DNA of 64,000 nucleotides from Peribacillus simplex (GCF_001578185.1 NZ_CP011008.1:834001-898000), one strand, 5' to 3'; numbered from the stretch's first letter, positions 42,124 to 52,465 are shown. Program-made: numbers and translations. The notes: generated by a model from the sequence alone, not told the origin.

Positions 42124-42160
42124 AAAGAAGGGTAGGACAAATTGTCCTACCCCTTCTTTA
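42124..42160. terminator. Bidirectional terminator
   Basis: AAAGAAGGGTAGGAC/GTCCTACCCCTTCTTT, 15-16 bp stem with a 5-nt loop between convergent genes. Confidence 0.9.
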
Positions 42161-42526
42161 TCATTGTTTCATCTGATTTATTTCCTGAATGCATTCCTGG
42201 ACGAGGGTTACAGCCTGACTCATGGTGGCTCCTCCGCCAAATGCTGCGGTCACACCAATGGCTTCAAGAATTTCTTGTTCGGAACAGCCTTGATCAAGAC
42301 ATCCTTTAGTATGATAGATAATACAATATTCATCTTGCGAATATAAGCTTATTCCTAATGCGATAAGCTGTTTTTCTTTCTTGGATAATTGTCCTTCTTT
42401 AAAGCACTCTTCCGTAAACGAATTGAATTTCTCAGCTAGATCAGGCATTTTATGCGTAAAGGCACCGATTCCAGCTTTATAATCACGAAGAGCATTTTCA
42501 GTAGAATTGTTAGCTTCAAATTCCAT
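42161..42526 (-). CDS. Carboxymuconolactone decarboxylase (AhpD-like) family protein
   Basis: 121 residues. CMD-family core [18 protein letters not shown] (about 66-83) and [11 protein letters not shown]. Only one Cys (with His four residues on) is in the AhpD active-site position instead of CxxC, as in many CMD proteins, so a peroxidase-reductase role is doubtful. Acidic soluble hexamer-type protein by family. Confidence 0.8.
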   Translation of the reverse strand: MEFEANNSTENALRDYKAGIGAFTHKMPDLAEKFNSFTEECFKEGQLSKKEKQLIALGISLYSQDEYCIIYHTKGCLDQGCSEQEILEAIGVTAAFGGGATMSQAVTLVQECIQEINQMKQ

Positions 42527-42639
42527 TTTCCATTCAGCTCCATCCTAAATTTTTTTCATCAAAAATTAGTATGGGCTAAACAATGAACGATTAAACAGAA
42601 ACACAGGAGTTTACAGAAGTAATCATAGAACCGTCCTTC

Positions 42640-43425
42640 CTACAAGGCAAGTGATTCCTTAGGCCGGGTGGCTTTGAACCATTGATAGCATAGGATGCAG
42701 ATAATTGTAACGTCGATGGCATCACCGGCATAATACATTAACATTCCTCCATTTTCCGCTTGTTCCTTGGTGACTCCGCTTGGAGGATGGGCAAAAATAT
42801 ATTTAGAAAGGATATCATGGCCGGCCAGTGAAATTGTAAATACGATAGCTCGAAACATGAAGCTGAACCTGTGGGGCGCAGGGTCCATATAAATCATAGA
42901 CGCAGTGAATAGATAACCCGCTATGAACACGTGAAAATGCACTAATGCACGTAGAAGCGCACTCTGATGCATCAACCCATATAACCCAGACGTATAAAGT
43001 ATCCAGAGTCCCCCAATATTTAGCGCGGAAGCAATGGTTGGATTACTTAAAATGCGCAGCGGCCAACTTTTCAACAACTTTGAAAGGCGTCTTGCTGATT
43101 GTACATCAAGTGTTCGCAGTGCAAGAGTAATGGGAGCAGCAAGCACGAGTAGGATGGGTGCAATCATTCCAAGCAGTAAATGACCAACCATATGCGCAGT
43201 GAAGTCCATATGCGCGCGATTGGCTATGGGGCCAATGATTGCAGAAGCTGCACAGATGATGCCAAGAATCCATGAGAACGTACGGTATAAGGGCCATTTT
43301 TGATAGCGGCGGCTCGAAATTACGACAGCTGCAATATAGATCACTATAACAAGCGCGGGTAGAATCAATAAAATCGATTCAAAGAGAGCTCCATTATCAT
43401 TTTGAATATGACCATTACTGTGCAT
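42640..43425 (-). CDS. ctaG: Cytochrome c oxidase assembly factor CtaG family
   Basis: 261 residues with about seven membrane helices and the family's conserved histidines (MDFTAHMVGHLLLGM, VHFHVFIAGYLFT, AGHDILSKYIFAH). In Bacillus CtaG is needed for making active caa3 oxidase (copper centre). It overlaps the upstream DUF2243 gene by 11 bp, a pair also known in other bacilli. This is not the cta operon itself; a paralogue is possible. Confidence 0.88.
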   Translation of the reverse strand: MHSNGHIQNDNGALFESILLILPALVIVIYIAAVVISSRRYQKWPLYRTFSWILGIICAASAIIGPIANRAHMDFTAHMVGHLLLGMIAPILLVLAAPITLALRTLDVQSARRLSKLLKSWPLRILSNPTIASALNIGGLWILYTSGLYGLMHQSALLRALVHFHVFIAGYLFTASMIYMDPAPHRFSFMFRAIVFTISLAGHDILSKYIFAHPPSGVTKEQAENGGMLMYYAGDAIDVTIICILCYQWFKATRPKESLAL

Positions 43426-43933
43426 AGCGGCCTTCTGCTTTCATTTTAAGTAAGCTGCGCCGTGTTCGAATGATAAGGGAAATGCCGATCAAAATCATGC
43501 CAGTGGCTGCAATGTTCCAAATCAAGTCGTATGGGAGAATATCGACATTGTAACGGATCTGATGAAGACGCATGAGCTTGTGCTGGATGGTACCGTCATA
43601 TAACTGAAAAGAACCTGCCCCTAGCAATACTCCCCCTGTCCACCTTTTCAGCCATAATCCCTTTCGGCGGCGAAGGTCAGCGAACATGAACAAAGACCCG
43701 ACAGTCGCGAACCAGCTTAGAGCATGAAATAAACCATCCGAGACAAGCCCAATATTGGATGTGGACTTGTCATAGAAGTGATGCCAATGCAATAGCTGAT
43801 GAAAGATGGCCTCATCGATGAATGCAACCAGTCCGATCCCGAATAGAAAACCTGACCATAGATTACGAGCGGAATAAGTATAGCGGATTTCTGAAAGAGA
43901 TTGATCTTTTTGATTTCTGGGCTTGAAATCCAT
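43415..43933 (-). CDS. DUF2243 membrane protein
   Basis: 172 residues, four membrane helices, with family text GIGLVAFIDEAIFHQLLHWHH and DGLFHALSW; histidine-rich loops suggest metal or haem contact. AGGAGGAAGG precedes ATG. First gene of the two-gene unit with ctaG. Function unknown, linked by position to copper/oxidase assembly. Confidence 0.82.
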   Translation of the reverse strand: MDFKPRNQKDQSLSEIRYTYSARNLWSGFLFGIGLVAFIDEAIFHQLLHWHHFYDKSTSNIGLVSDGLFHALSWFATVGSLFMFADLRRRKGLWLKRWTGGVLLGAGSFQLYDGTIQHKLMRLHQIRYNVDILPYDLIWNIAATGMILIGISLIIRTRRSLLKMKAEGRYAQ

Positions 43934-44106
43934 TTTCCTTCCTCCTTTTAGTTTTCTTAGATACAGTATTTTTTCCTTTATTTGGTTCTTTGTACTTTAC
44001 CCAGTATTGTAAGGTTATAGACAGGGGAAATGGACCTTTAATAACACTTATTTATTGAGACGGCAATGAATTTAGATATTCCTTAGCTTTCAGTTATCTT
44101 TTTTAA

Positions 44107-45039
44107 TTGCAATTTGAAGTTAAGGTAGACCGACCAGATCCGATGCTGGCCCGTCAAATCCAGGAAGTTTTAGGTGGACAGTTTGGGGAAATGACTGTCA
44201 TGATGCAATATCTTTTTCAGGGCTTTAACTGTCGGGGAGAAGAAAAATATAAAGATATGCTGATGGATATTGGTACAGAGGAAATTGGACATGTAGAAAT
44301 GCTTTGTACGCTCATTAGTCAATTGCTTGATGGCGCTTCTCCGGAAGATCAGGCAGAAGCCGCAAAAGACCCTGCTATAGCAGCGATCATGGGTGGAATC
44401 AATCCCCAGCATTTGCTCGTAACCGGTCTAGGCGGACTGCCAACCAACTCGAATGGGGTTCCCTGGAACGGATCTTATATTGTAGCGAGCGGAAATTTAT
44501 TAGCGGACATGCGGCCGAATCTGCATGCTGAAAGTCAAGGACGCCTTCAAGTGGCCCGTTTATATCATATGACAAAAGATGAAGGTGTCCGTGCTACGTT
44601 CCGTAAAATGTTAGCCCGTGACCGTTACCACCAATATCAATGGATGGCGGCCATTGCAGAACTTGAAGAGAAAAACGGCGTAGTCGTTCCTGCGTCATTC
44701 CCTCCTGAAGCGGAAATGGAATCTCAACCGGAAGCGTACGAATTCTGGAACTTGTCAGAAGGTAATGAATCAGGAGACGGCCTGTGGGCAACAGGAAGTG
44801 CCCCAGATGGAACAGGAGATCTTGTTTATGTAGCAGAACCAGTTGCAAAAGGGCAGATTCCTAACCAAAAGGTCCGGCTGCAGAATTGCATCATGACCTT
44901 GATAGAAATCAATCGCTTAATAGATAAAGAGATAAAAACTCATCAAAAAAAGGTTGATGGACCTAAAGGGACATCGGCTTTTTTTATTCTACCAGGGTTA
45001 CGGATTCATCGATGGACATATTTCATTATCTGTATATAG
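44107..45039 (+). pseudogene. Manganese catalase gene, damaged at both ends
   Basis: The body (about 270 residues) is a good Mn-catalase: metal ligands in FGEMTVMMQYLFQ, TEEIGHVEML, HAESQGRLQ and RDRYHQYQW. The N-terminus is missing: TTG 44107 (LQFEVKVDRPDP) is preceded directly by TAA, with no ribosome site, whereas the family has 7-9 more residues. Near 44867 the frame slips; in the other frame PAAELHHDLDRNQSLNR stop (TAA 44925) is the expected tail, right before the terminator. As read, the ORF runs on through that terminator to 45039. Probably not functional. Confidence 0.75.
44949..44987 (+). terminator. Former terminator of the Mn-catalase gene
   Basis: AAGGTTGATG pairs (G-U allowed) with CATCGGCTT, followed by T7. 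It lies 22 bp after the restored stop and inside the frameshifted ORF. Confidence 0.6.
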
Positions 45040-45157
45040 TTGCTCAAAACTTTAATAGTTGCTTGTGAAATTTTTTGGAGTAGAGTAGCATAGTTTCCAA
45101 CTTCAAGACAATCCATATCAAAGGCGGTCTCTATTTATATAATAAGGAGTGGGATAG

Positions 45158-46096
45158 ATGAAAGCTGTAGTAGTTAAAGAACCGGGTGGTGCAGAACAAT
45201 TACTATTCAAAAATTTTTCTAAGCCCATGCCGGAAAAGGGGGAATTTTAATTAAGGTGAAAACCTCTGCAATAAATAGAACGGATATTGTTTCACGAGAA
45301 GGAAAATCCGGTTATATGGCCAATCCTATATTAGGGATTAAAGTTTCCGGGAATGTGGGGGAAACAGGGGAAGGAGCAAATATAGAATTGGGTTATGCTT
45401 AATATGCTGTGATGCAGCTGATAGAGCGATGAAGATCCCGGATAGCCTGTCATTTGAGGAAGCGGCAGCGATCCCTGAAGTATTCTTGGCTGCGTACCAA
45501 ACCTTATTTTAGTTAGGTGAATTGACGTATCAAGAAATAGTATTGATCCATTCTGACGGAAGCGGTGTGGGCACTAACAGCTATCCAACTGGCAAAAAAA
45601 CTGACAAAAGCGAAAATCAAAACTACAGCAGGTTCAAGTGACAAATTGGATTTCTGTCACTCTCTAGGAGCGGATATCCGTATCAACTATAAGAAACAAT
45701 CTTTCGATGAGGAAGTGCTGAAAGCTACAAATGATCAAGGAGTGGATGTCATTCTGAATTTCATCGGTGCTTCTTACTGGGAGAAAAACCTTAAAAGCGT
45801 AAGGAGTGATGGAAGATGATACTGATAGGCATTATAGGTGGAACTGTAGTCGAGAAGGTGAATTTGATGGAACTTCTCTTAAAACGAGTTCAATTAAAAG
45901 GGAATCTATTAACTCCCCGGAGTGGTGAATATAAAAAAGAGTTAACGGAAGAATTCGCTTCAAAGGCCATGCCGTTGTTCTTCCAAAATGAAATCAGGGC
46001 AATCGTAGGTCATGTCTTCCCTTTTGGAGAAATAAAAAGGGTCCAAGAACATATGGAAGCCAATAGAACTTAGGTAAAATCATCACAGGTGAATGA
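45158..46096 (+). pseudogene. Zinc-type alcohol dehydrogenase / quinone oxidoreductase pseudogene
   Basis: Starts well (AAGGAG, ATG 45158, MKAVVVKEPGGAEQLLF) and follows the MDR/quinone oxidoreductase family: KTSAINRTDI, SLSFEEAAAIPEVF, then IHSDGSGVGT, AGSSDKLDFCHSLGAD, GVDVILNFIGASYWEKN, and the C-terminal HVFPFGEIKRVQEHME. At least five stops or frame changes interrupt it (about 45248, 45400, 45512, 45570, 45818, 46072). Not translatable as one protein. Confidence 0.9.
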
Positions 46097-46244
46097 ATGA
46101 AGAATGAGAGCTGCTTGGTGAGTGAATGGAGGAGGTTGCCAAAGAAAACAACATTATGGGGCGAATGAAATAAGGCCAAAGTATAATGAATATATACAGA
46201 GTCAGGATACTTTTCTTCGGTGTCGGACTTAAGGGGGAATCGTA

Positions 46245-47012
46245 ATGAATGAACTGAATGCATTATTCAGGAAAAGAATTGGGCTTCAGGACGATGAGAA
46301 GCTGACATTTGATGAATTAGATGAAATTCTTGATAAGACAGCGAAAACCATTCCTTTTGAAAACTTATCAATCATGGCATCCCATTTGAGTGATATCAAT
46401 AAAGAGAATATCATGAAGAAAGTCCTCGTAAGGAATGAGGGTGGATTATGCTATGAATTGAATACAGCCCTTTATTTTTTCCTGTTGGAAAATGACTTTG
46501 ATGTATTCTTGGTTCGGGGTGTCATCTATAAACAAGGGTGGATGACCATAGGAAGGACACATGTCACCATTCTTTTGAAACATGAGGGCCAAATATATTT
46601 AATCGATACGGGATTTGGTGGGAACCTGCCTTTAAAACCAGTTCCGTTGAACGGAGAAACCGTCATTTCCCAAAATGGTGAATTCAGGATAAAAAAAGAA
46701 AATACCGACCATGGGAATCATATCCTTGAATTAAAGCTGAAACATAAAGATCCCGATTGGAAAATCGGGTATGCATTCGATTCTTCAAAACCCGTAGAAA
46801 ATGTAGTGGAACTTAATGAGATCCAAACGATCATCAGTGAAAATCCCCAATCGCCATTTAATAAGCATCCATTAATCACCCGTCTTACAAACGGTGGGAA
46901 CATCACTTTAACTGATACATCCTTTACACAGTGGGACGATGGGAAAGTGACGAAAGAAGAAATAGATGGAACACGATTTAAAGAATTAATGAAACAACAC
47001 TTCGATAGATAA
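46245..47012 (+). CDS. nat: Arylamine N-acetyltransferase
   Basis: 255 residues. Cysteine-protease-like catalytic triad: Cys69 (EGGLCYELN), His106 (RTHVTIL), Asp121 (LIDTGFGGN). Transfers acetyl from acetyl-CoA to arylamines/hydrazines in the cytoplasm; B. subtilis has a YvcN homologue. AAGGGGG site before ATG. Confidence 0.9.
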   Translation: MNELNALFRKRIGLQDDEKLTFDELDEILDKTAKTIPFENLSIMASHLSDINKENIMKKVLVRNEGGLCYELNTALYFFLLENDFDVFLVRGVIYKQGWMTIGRTHVTILLKHEGQIYLIDTGFGGNLPLKPVPLNGETVISQNGEFRIKKENTDHGNHILELKLKHKDPDWKIGYAFDSSKPVENVVELNEIQTIISENPQSPFNKHPLITRLTNGGNITLTDTSFTQWDDGKVTKEEIDGTRFKELMKQHFDR

Positions 47013-47168
47013 GAGAAACTGTTTGAATAGGCGTGCTTGACAGTCTTTTTATGATTAGTATTTTCACTTTCACGGGACTTCATTGATGTGAAAGACAATC
47101 TAATTTTGCTGAAAGCAGGACAAGTGTCAGTCCTTGTTGAATTAGTAGTTGAAAAGAGGCTGATGAAA

Positions 47169-47405
47169 ATGAGTAATGCAAAATATAAATTTTATTATGT
47201 GAACGGTGAGACAGAAGAGTTAGAGACGAATGAACAATATTCTGATGAAGCGAATAGTATCCTGAAATTGCAATTAATCCAAAATGCGACGTGGCTGCAA
47301 GCCGGTGGCAAACATATCAACTTGGCTAATGTAATTAGTATTGAATATACAGGAGAAAAAGGTAATCGTAAATCGGAGTCGATCAAGTTCAGACCTAATA
47401 AGTAA
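47169..47405 (+). CDS. Hypothetical protein, 78 aa
   Basis: ATG 47169 with AGAGG 10 bp upstream (ATG 47163 is the alternative). Mixed alpha/beta, starts MSNAKYKFYYVNGETEEL and contains WLQAGGKHINLANVISIEY, which resembles small single-domain beta-rich proteins. Family not recognised. Own terminator follows. Confidence 0.6.
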   Translation: MSNAKYKFYYVNGETEELETNEQYSDEANSILKLQLIQNATWLQAGGKHINLANVISIEYTGEKGNRKSESIKFRPNK

Positions 47406-47429
47406 AAACATCCATTATGGATGTTTTTC
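47404..47429 (+). terminator. Terminator of the 78-aa gene
   Basis: AAAAACATCC/GGATGTTTTT stem with T-rich tail. Confidence 0.85.
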
Positions 47430-47465
47430 CTATTTTAGATTCGAATTCAGAGGGGTGAAAAGGAT

Positions 47466-48083
47466 ATGGATAGGAAGAATCGGTTGGTTTTTACTAGATC
47501 AAATGCTGGTACTAAACGAAAATTCGATGAAGCGATCACCATTTTGGAATATAGCGTAATGTTAGTTGAATTCTTTGAATTAGAAGAATTCAACAATATA
47601 ATTGCCGGTCAGTTAATGCTGATTCTATGTGAGACGAAAAATACTCGTATAAAACGGGAAAAGGTCACCATTGACCATTCCTTAATAAAGAAAATCAATC
47701 CTTACCCGAAATTGTATCCCATAAAAGATTCCATTCAAATAAGCAATGCTGATATTCCCGAAGACCTCTTCGATTACTCTAAACAGAGGATTGAGCTAAA
47801 GCTTTGGAGAAATCAAATTATCTATAAAACCATTATCGAAGGGAAAATCCATGAAATAAAAATCATTGATTTTATAAAGGAAACAGCTAATAAGATTGGT
47901 GGGGCGCAAGCTGAATCAAGTCTCCCTAATAATTCCATTATCTCGGATGGGCATACCAAAATCTTATTAAGGAGTATAGCGAAAGGGTTATTCAAATCCA
48001 TCGGCAGGGATTATAAAGAGCAAACTTCTATGAACCTCTCACATATCATACAAAAAATTGAGGAATCAAAAGAGGGCTCATGA
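47466..48083 (+). CDS. Hypothetical protein, 205 aa
   Basis: ATG 47466 with AAAAGGAT and GAGGGGTG upstream. N-terminal helical segment (about 20-58), Lys/Ile-rich middle and a basic C-terminus. No signal peptide or membrane helix. No family recognised. Confidence 0.6.
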   Translation: MDRKNRLVFTRSNAGTKRKFDEAITILEYSVMLVEFFELEEFNNIIAGQLMLILCETKNTRIKREKVTIDHSLIKKINPYPKLYPIKDSIQISNADIPEDLFDYSKQRIELKLWRNQIIYKTIIEGKIHEIKIIDFIKETANKIGGAQAESSLPNNSIISDGHTKILLRSIAKGLFKSIGRDYKEQTSMNLSHIIQKIEESKEGS

Positions 48084-48180
48084 TTAACCCCACTGATGAT
48101 GGAATTGTCCGGAGTCAGCCATTTAAGTTGTGTGTTTGCGGATAAATAAACCCTAAGCAATTTAGCTTAATAAAATGAAA

Positions 48181-48223
48181 GGCGATTTTTTCTATTTGCG
48201 ATAGAAAAGTTCGTCTTTTTTTC
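48181..48223 (+). terminator. Terminator after the 205-aa gene
   Basis: GGCGATTTTTTCTA pairs with TAGAAAAGTTCGTC (one mismatch, G-U), followed by T7C. Confidence 0.7.
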
Positions 48224-48397
48224 TTTCCTTTAATTTACCATCTCATATATAGGATCAACGCTATTAGATCACATTTATATAAGGGGAAGACTAATCATAA
48301 ATTATGTTGGCTCCATTTCTTTGATCTCGAGTGTTCTCCACAATTTCTGCATATTTAATTGTTAAGGTGGGTTTAACTCGAAAAGGAGGTTTTATCC

Positions 48398-48970
48398 ATG
48401 ATGAAAAAAAGAACAAAAATGCCAATCATTTTATCATTATTAATAGCTCTACTTTTAGCCCTCGGTGCTTGTTCCAACAGCGGTGATCAAAACAAAGAAA
48501 ATAAAGTAGAAAAGCAACATGGTGAAATGGACATGAACCATTCTGGCTCAGGAGATGTTCCTAAAGGATTAAAAGCTGCAGAAAATCCAACCTATGAGGT
48601 TGGAAGTCAAGCAATTATCGAATCAGGTCATATGGAAAGCATGAAGGGGGCAAAAGCAACAATAGTGGGTGCCTATGATACGACTGCTTATGCAATTTCG
48701 TATACGCCTACAACTGGCGGAGAAAAAGTGGAAAATCATAAATGGATCATTCACGAAGAGATCAAAGATGCAGGTGAAAAAGCGTATGAACCCGGAGCGG
48801 AGGTTACAGTAAATGCCTCTCATATGAAAGGGATGAATGGGGCAGTCGCTGAAATTGAATCTGCTGAAAAAACGACTGTTTACATGGTTGATTTCACTCC
48901 GACTACAGGAGGAGAAAAAGTGAAGAATCATAAATGGGTAACGGAAAGTGAATTATCAGCGTCTGAATGA
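48398..48970 (+). CDS. Lipoprotein with two YdhK (DUF1541) domains
   Basis: 190 residues. Lipoprotein signal with lipobox LALGAC (Cys25). Met/His-rich linker (HGEMDMNHSGSG), then two homologous repeats, about 65-122 and 127-184, each with a GxxxxIxxxHMxxMxGA start and TPTTGGEKVxNHKWxxxxE end. B. subtilis YdhK has the same layout; Met/His content hints at copper binding. AAAGGAGG before ATG. Confidence 0.88.
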   Translation: MMKKRTKMPIILSLLIALLLALGACSNSGDQNKENKVEKQHGEMDMNHSGSGDVPKGLKAAENPTYEVGSQAIIESGHMESMKGAKATIVGAYDTTAYAISYTPTTGGEKVENHKWIIHEEIKDAGEKAYEPGAEVTVNASHMKGMNGAVAEIESAEKTTVYMVDFTPTTGGEKVKNHKWVTESELSASE

Positions 48971-49010
48971 TCTAGCATCATATTTGCACTTGCTTTCAAT
49001 TCAGAAGAAG

Positions 49011-49047
49011 AAAAAAGGAATGGCAAACAAATCCATTCCTTTTTTTG
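49011..49047 (+). terminator. ydhK terminator
   Basis: AAAAAAGGAATGG/CCATTCCTTTTTTT. Confidence 0.9.
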
Positions 49048-49142
49048 AATATGTGTTCTTGAAAAGTATTGTTTGACAGGAATTGTGAATTTAGTATCTG
49101 TTAATATAGAATTATAAGTTCTTAAAAAATGGTGGTGTAGGT

Positions 49143-49625
49143 ATGGTTACTGGATTAAATATTAGACCTTTTATGGAAAATGATTATACAGCACTGATCA
49201 ACTATTCTTTACCTATAGAACAAGCAATCTATACTTCTTTACCTTTGAAAGTTATCGAAGACTTCAGGAAGGATAAATATAACCTCCCCATGGTCATATA
49301 TTTAAATGAGGATTTGATTGGTTGTTTTGCCTTATATACGGATAAAGCGGGAAATCAGTTTACAAGTAATGAGAATGCCATTCTTCTAAAATCATTCTCC
49401 TTGGATTCACGCCATCAGAAAAAGGGGCTAGCTTTTAAGGCTTTAAAAGTTTTACCTGAAATGATCAAACTAAGTCATCCAGATAAAGATGAGATTATTC
49501 TAACGGTGCATCATTCGAATATTCCAGCGATAAATTTATATAGAAAAGCTGGATTTGTTGACAAAGGATACAGATTTACCGGGGAAGATGGGGAGGAATT
49601 TATTTTCCATTTTGCTCTGGATTAA
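49143..49625 (+). CDS. GNAT-family N-acetyltransferase
   Basis: 160 residues. Acetyl-CoA motif A region RHQKKGLAFKALKVL (about 95-109), motif B NIPAINLYRKAGFVDKGY (about 123-140). Substrate unknown. Confidence 0.82.
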   Translation: MVTGLNIRPFMENDYTALINYSLPIEQAIYTSLPLKVIEDFRKDKYNLPMVIYLNEDLIGCFALYTDKAGNQFTSNENAILLKSFSLDSRHQKKGLAFKALKVLPEMIKLSHPDKDEIILTVHHSNIPAINLYRKAGFVDKGYRFTGEDGEEFIFHFALD

Positions 49626-49772
49626 GGGAGCTTTAGGTAACTTCCGGTAGGTATCATTAACCTATTGTCATGAAATAGGTTTGTTATGCTTCACATAAGT
49701 TCACCAAGCAATGTAAAGCCTCTCCCCCAACGAAGTGACATCAATAGCCGTCGGAAAAATCCATATGGTTCA

Positions 49773-50627
49773 TCAAATAACCAAAATTCCATAAATTTCT
49801 TCAGACGGTATATGGATAAAAGATGAAAGTTTCGTAGAGATATCATGAACATAAATCCCGCAATCTAGCAATATGTTCGTATGTTTTTTTAATAAAACCG
49901 GTATTTGTCTACTCTCACTTTGGCCAATAAACATCGTTTGATTTCTGACTGCCAAACCGCGAGTATATCCAAGGCATTTAAAAATATCTTCCACATTTCT
50001 TTTTACTAGGAAATCACCTGAAACACAATAATACATTTTATCATCATAATGAAGTACACTGTGAGGTTGAAGTAATTTATCATAACAAATCTTAACCACT
50101 TTTCTTTCCTGTAAAGAATATTCTAGAATCACACCTTTGGGGATTGTTTTATTAGGGAAATAACTTGTGAAAGAGAGCAAATCTTTCCTTGGAGGATTTG
50201 AGAACATTGATACATATAACTTATCATTTACGATATACAAATCGTTGACGTGGCAAACATCGTCATTTTCAGATGAAAATCTAATTTCATCAATTCTCTC
50301 CAAATTGTTTTCCAAATTATAAACACCAATTGAGTTAGTTTTGGTTTCAATAATATAAGCTTTATCATTGTCTATTGCTATACCATGTAAATCTAATTCT
50401 GTACAAAAAGCTTTATTCTTAATAACCTTTAAGTTTTCATCCAAAATAAAGATTCCATGAGAATTTGAAAGTACGACAAAAGAGCTGCCGTATTTTGTAA
50501 TACCTGTGCATCCAATATTTAAAATCTTTTTTATTTCATATTCTTGGTGTTTAAATTGGACTAAATAAAGAGCACCTTTATGATTGCAACATGAAATTAA
50601 TAATTTACAATCATCTATGGGTATCAT
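49773..50627 (-). CDS. Predicted beta-propeller protein (DUF4915-like?)
   Basis: 284 residues from the Met at 50627, 11 bp after GGAAG; the frame is open up to 50786 but the extra N-terminus is low-complexity and lacks a ribosome site. Repeated blade-like units about 40 residues apart (KYGSSFVVLSNSHGIFILD, LHGIAIDNDKAYIIET, VNDLYIVNDKLYVSM, HYDDKMYYCVSG, RGLAVRNQTMFIGQS) suggest a six-bladed propeller. It resembles DUF4915 proteins found beside glycosyltransferases, with modest confidence. Divergent from the glycosyltransferase operon. Confidence 0.6.
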   Translation of the reverse strand: MIPIDDCKLLISCCNHKGALYLVQFKHQEYEIKKILNIGCTGITKYGSSFVVLSNSHGIFILDENLKVIKNKAFCTELDLHGIAIDNDKAYIIETKTNSIGVYNLENNLERIDEIRFSSENDDVCHVNDLYIVNDKLYVSMFSNPPRKDLLSFTSYFPNKTIPKGVILEYSLQERKVVKICYDKLLQPHSVLHYDDKMYYCVSGDFLVKRNVEDIFKCLGYTRGLAVRNQTMFIGQSESRQIPVLLKKHTNILLDCGIYVHDISTKLSSFIHIPSEEIYGILVI

Positions 50628-50786
50628 GTAATGTCGCACTTCCTTTTTTTGATAATTCCTTATCTTATAAAGTATGATTTTTTTTAAAAATGGTATAGAC
50701 AAGCTATAGAGGATAATAGTGGATTTTTTTATAGCACCATATATATAAATGTAGTTTGGAAAACATAATAGTGTGGTGTAAACCAT

Positions 50787-51260
50787 TATTCTTTTTATAT
50801 AAGTTTATAAATTTGTATTCGTTTTGAAATAGGCTTTATGCTCTACACTCCCAAGTTATTTAGCATATTTAAAAAAATATTTGCAAAGTATCAGGGGCCA
50901 ATGTTCTCCAATGTCATTAATCTTAAGTAATTTCCTCATTGATAGCTTCAGAATACTGCCTACTGTAATCACAAAAAATACAATAGTTTATATGTATAAG
51001 GGACGATTCTGGTAAATGAATCGTCTTCTTAATTTTTGCTGGTTTACAATGTTTCCTTTACAAAAACATATAAAAGTTCATGAAAACTTTACTTTTATTT
51101 ACAGATTTCTTATATTGATGTCAATATTCAGTAATACATGCTTGGTATAATCGATTAACGGTTTTAAAAAGAGATTGGAAAAGGGTCTTCTAAAAATCTT
51201 TCATTTACAGATGAGTAAGCAGGCTGATTGAAGATGACTGACTAGTAGGAGTGAACAATA
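50787..51260. other. Divergent promoter region of the glycan cluster
   Basis: AT-rich spacer of about 470 bp. Includes an imperfect hairpin ACGATTC/GAATCGT with a T-rich tail at 51003-51035. No frame with a ribosome site. TAGGAGTG just before 51261 serves the first glycosyltransferase. Confidence 0.5.
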
Positions 51261-52445
51261 ATGGAGCAATCTATAAATCTAAATGAGCTTACATTTAGTG
51301 AAAGAGATAGATATATAATCATTACGAATGCTTATCCACATGAAGAGCAGTTATATCGGAATGGGTTCATCCATCGAAGAGTCAAGGCTTATCTGGATGA
51401 GGGTTTGAAGGTTGATGTCTTTGTTTTGCATCCTGCCTATAAAAAAGCAGAAAAGTATACGTATGAAGATGTGCCAGTTTATCGAGGAACTGAACAGCAT
51501 CTGCGCATTTTCTTAAATCATAAAGTACATAAAAAAGCACTCATTCATTTTGTTAATCCAAAAATGGTACAAGCGATAAAAGAAACAAGCTCGGAATTAC
51601 CGATTATCACATGGATACATGGATTTGAAACCGAGGCATGGCATAGAAGATGGTTTAATTTTCTTGAAAGCCCTGAAAGCTTACGGAAGATACTTGAAAT
51701 GTCGGACGACTATTATGTAGAACAGCTTACTTTTATGAATTGGTTTTATCAAACGAATGAATTGGATACTACCTTTGTTCATATTTCCAAATGGTTCAAA
51801 GAACATATAGCGGAATGTGACGCGAGAGCGGACTCGAAAAATTCTGTAATCATTCCCAATGTAATAGATGACAATCTGTTCGCCTTTGTAGAAAAACCAG
51901 TTGAAATGCGGACAAAAGTCCTTTCAATCAGGCCATACGCTTCACGAAAATATGCAAATGATTTATCGGTGAAAGCAGTGCTGGAACTATCAAAGAGACC
52001 ATGCTTCGATAAGTTGGAATTTGCTTTTTATGGTGATGGAAAATTGTTCGACCAAACCGTTGAGCCAATCCGGAATTTTGAAAATGTAACTATCCATAAA
52101 GGCTTCATATCTCAAGAGCGAATCGCTGCATTACATAAGGAGTATGGAATTTTCCTTTGCCCAACCCGTTTGGACTCTCAAGGTGTTTCAATGTGCGAGG
52201 CCATGTCCAGTGGGCTAGTGCCGATTTCAACAGATCTCACGGCAATTCCGGAATTCGTTAAACACGACGTTTCTGGCCTTCTTACAAAACCTGAGTCCCC
52301 TATCGATATTGCGGATGCAATAGAGCGTTTATATTACAACTCGGACGTATTTTTAAGAGTGTCAAAACAAGCATCGCAGTCGATTCGCGATAAATGCGCC
52401 GTAGATGTTGTTATTAAAAGAGAATTGGAGCTTATCCAAGGTTAA
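51261..52445 (+). CDS. Glycosyltransferase family 4 protein
   Basis: 394 residues. GT-B fold: N-terminal Rossmann half (YIIITNAYPHEEQLYRNGF), hinge with VIIPNVIDDNLF, C-terminal donor half with RPYASRKYAND, FYGDGKLFD, and the EX7E-like GVSMCEAMSSGLVPIS/IPEFV nucleotide-sugar motif. Retaining sugar transferase on a surface polymer or glycolipid. First of three adjoining genes. Confidence 0.85.
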   Translation: MEQSINLNELTFSERDRYIIITNAYPHEEQLYRNGFIHRRVKAYLDEGLKVDVFVLHPAYKKAEKYTYEDVPVYRGTEQHLRIFLNHKVHKKALIHFVNPKMVQAIKETSSELPIITWIHGFETEAWHRRWFNFLESPESLRKILEMSDDYYVEQLTFMNWFYQTNELDTTFVHISKWFKEHIAECDARADSKNSVIIPNVIDDNLFAFVEKPVEMRTKVLSIRPYASRKYANDLSVKAVLELSKRPCFDKLEFAFYGDGKLFDQTVEPIRNFENVTIHKGFISQERIAALHKEYGIFLCPTRLDSQGVSMCEAMSSGLVPISTDLTAIPEFVKHDVSGLLTKPESPIDIADAIERLYYNSDVFLRVSKQASQSIRDKCAVDVVIKRELELIQG

Positions 52446-52465
52446 TGGAGGGGAGTTTTTTCAAT

